From Bradyrhizobium sp. 1 (GTDB taxonomy: Bacteria; Pseudomonadota; Alphaproteobacteria; Rhizobiales; Xanthobacteraceae), in contig NZ_JADPJH010000033.1 in NCBI RefSeq assembly GCF_023073315.1, forward strand, positions 589,125-653,124: DNA of 64,000 nucleotides, written 5' to 3'. The translations under genes were made by a program, and so were the position numbers. Position 1 is the stretch's first letter, and each line of letters begins with the position of its first letter. Shown here piece after piece: positions 63,108-64,000 of the stretch. The notes beneath the pieces are model-generated. The model saw only the letters and a program-made list of their open reading frames with translations. It was not told the DNA's origin and made no database searches.

Positions 63108-63938
63108 ATGAAGGACAAAAAATTCGCCCCGAGGGGCCCCCGCGGCGGGGCTAAGCCCTTCAACAGAACAGGGAAATCGGCCGGTCGGCCGGCCTGGCGC
63201 GACCGCGATTCGCAAGCCGACGGGCCCGTCATCCTCTATGGCTGGCACACCGTGACCATGGCGCTCGCCAACCCACAGCGCCAGATCCGCAAGCTGACGC
63301 TGACCGAGAACGCCGCAAAGCGGCTTGCGGACGACAACATCGATACCCGCGTCACCCCCGAGATCGTCCGGCCGCAGGACATCGACCGGCTGCTCGCGCC
63401 CGACGCCGTGCACCAGGGCCTGCTCGCAGAGGCCGATCCCCTGCCCTCGCCCGACATCGAGGACTTGCAGCTGGACGGCATGGTGCTGGTGCTCGACCAG
63501 ATCACCGACCCGCACAATGTCGGCGCCATCCTGCGCTCCGCAGCCGCGTTCGCGGTGAAGGCGATCGTCACCACCGCGCGCCACAGTCCGGAAGCGACCG
63601 GCGTGCTGGCCAAGGCCGCCTCCGGCGCGCTGGAGCTCGTGCCAATGGTGACCGTGCCAAACCTCGCCCGCGCGCTGACGACCCTGAACGACCTCGGCTT
63701 CCAGACCGTTGGCCTCGACAGCGACGGCAGCGAGGATCTCTCGGATATCGTGCTGCGCGAGCCGCTCGCGCTGGTGCTGGGCGCGGAAGGCACGGGGCTG
63801 CGGCGTTTGACGCGCGAGACCTGCAGCGTCGTGGCGCGGCTCGACATGCCCGGCGAGATCAAGAGCCTCAACGTCTCCAACGCCGCCGTGCTGTCGCTCT
63901 ATGTCGGCGCGAGCCGGCTGGGTTTGATGAAGCGCTAG
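63108..63938 (+). CDS. rlmB: 23S rRNA (guanosine-2'-O-)-methyltransferase, TrmH/SpoU family
   Basis: About 276-aa SPOUT methyltransferase that modifies G2251 of 23S rRNA using S-adenosylmethionine. Substrate-binding domain about 45-115 (LYGWHTVTMALANPQRQIRK), SPOUT domain with motif 1 LDQITDPHNVGAILRSAAAF, motif 2 LVLGAEGTGLRRL and motif 3 SLNVSNAAVLSLY. A basic N-terminal tail of about 45 residues is usual for rhizobial copies. The start at 63108 (MKDKKFAP) is chosen over 63072. Divergent from tRNA-Tyr. Confidence 0.93.
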   Translation: MKDKKFAPRGPRGGAKPFNRTGKSAGRPAWRDRDSQADGPVILYGWHTVTMALANPQRQIRKLTLTENAAKRLADDNIDTRVTPEIVRPQDIDRLLAPDAVHQGLLAEADPLPSPDIEDLQLDGMVLVLDQITDPHNVGAILRSAAAFAVKAIVTTARHSPEATGVLAKAASGALELVPMVTVPNLARALTTLNDLGFQTVGLDSDGSEDLSDIVLREPLALVLGAEGTGLRRLTRETCSVVARLDMPGEIKSLNVSNAAVLSLYVGASRLGLMKR

Positions 63939-63959
63939 TTCGCGGCCGCATCGTAGGTG

Positions 63960-64000
63960 CGCTCCCTCGCCCCGTTCTTACGGGGAGAGGGTTGGGGTGA
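63960..64000. repeat. Dispersed GC-rich inverted repeat
   Basis: CCTCGCCCCGT, short loop TTCTT region, ACGGGGAGAGG, then GTTGGGGTGA. This is the palindromic intergenic repeat common in Bradyrhizobium-like genomes, here just after rlmB and cut by the window edge. It may also serve as a transcription stop. Confidence 0.65.

Overview
The window looks like an alphaproteobacterial chromosome of the Bradyrhizobium type. Codon use is GC-rich, a tRNA-Tyr sits next to rlmB, and the right-hand end carries short GC-rich inverted repeats. Everything here is read from sequence alone; no database search was run.

Positions 1 to about 39.8 kb are a genomic island. Its right border is a tyrosine recombinase (38496-39743) lying 72 bp from the 3' end of a tRNA-Gly(UCC) gene (39816-39889), the usual layout of an element integrated at a tRNA. 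Its far left (1-870) is a scrapheap of aminotransferase, putA and proC fragments. Between them lies a catabolic region of about 34 kb working on CoA thioesters. It has two acyl-CoA synthetases, four acyl-CoA dehydrogenase genes plus a fused double-domain one, two CaiB-type CoA transferases, an IpdAB-like heterodimeric CoA transferase/hydrolase, two thiolase/DUF35 pairs of the kind that make retro-aldolases in steroid side-chain catabolism, an enoyl-CoA hydratase, a MaoC hydratase, an SDR, two NMO-type flavoproteins, a Rieske oxygenase with its reductase, and four LivK-like periplasmic binding proteins without any intact permease.

The region is organised by three local regulators. A TetR protein (7366-8040) sits with the 1.2-7.4 kb block. 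A MarR protein (15255-15749) shares a palindromic promoter with a seven-gene oxygenase/CoA-transferase/aldolase operon (15098 down to 8169). A GntR/FCD protein (28991-29812) appears to control the 18.5-35 kb block through four TGGT-N3-ACCA boxes that I found upstream of its divergent operons. Together the genes suggest import of a cyclic carboxylate, CoA activation, oxygenation, beta-oxidation-like shortening with retro-aldol cleavage, and hydrolytic ring opening. The substrate is not identifiable from the sequence. There are no recognisable steroid A/B-ring genes.

From 35 to 38 kb the island decays: livM/livG remnants, then a 1.56-kb unit bounded by matching inverted repeats and CTAG duplications that carries an IS5-type transposase, a TfoX-like gene and a truncated isomerase.

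From 39.8 kb on the DNA looks like core chromosome. It has a short promoter/mini-ORF/terminator unit with an exceptionally long Shine-Dalgarno sequence, a hybrid histidine kinase with a divergent periplasmic protein, small genes, a UvrD-type helicase, a quinone oxidoreductase, an outer-membrane protein, an AraC regulator, a LysR/MFS/GAF/amidohydrolase unit, two peptidoglycan-hydrolase-like proteins sharing one C-terminal module, a frameshifted LLM oxidoreductase, a caspase-FGE fusion protein, an OmpA-like protein, tRNA-Tyr and rlmB.
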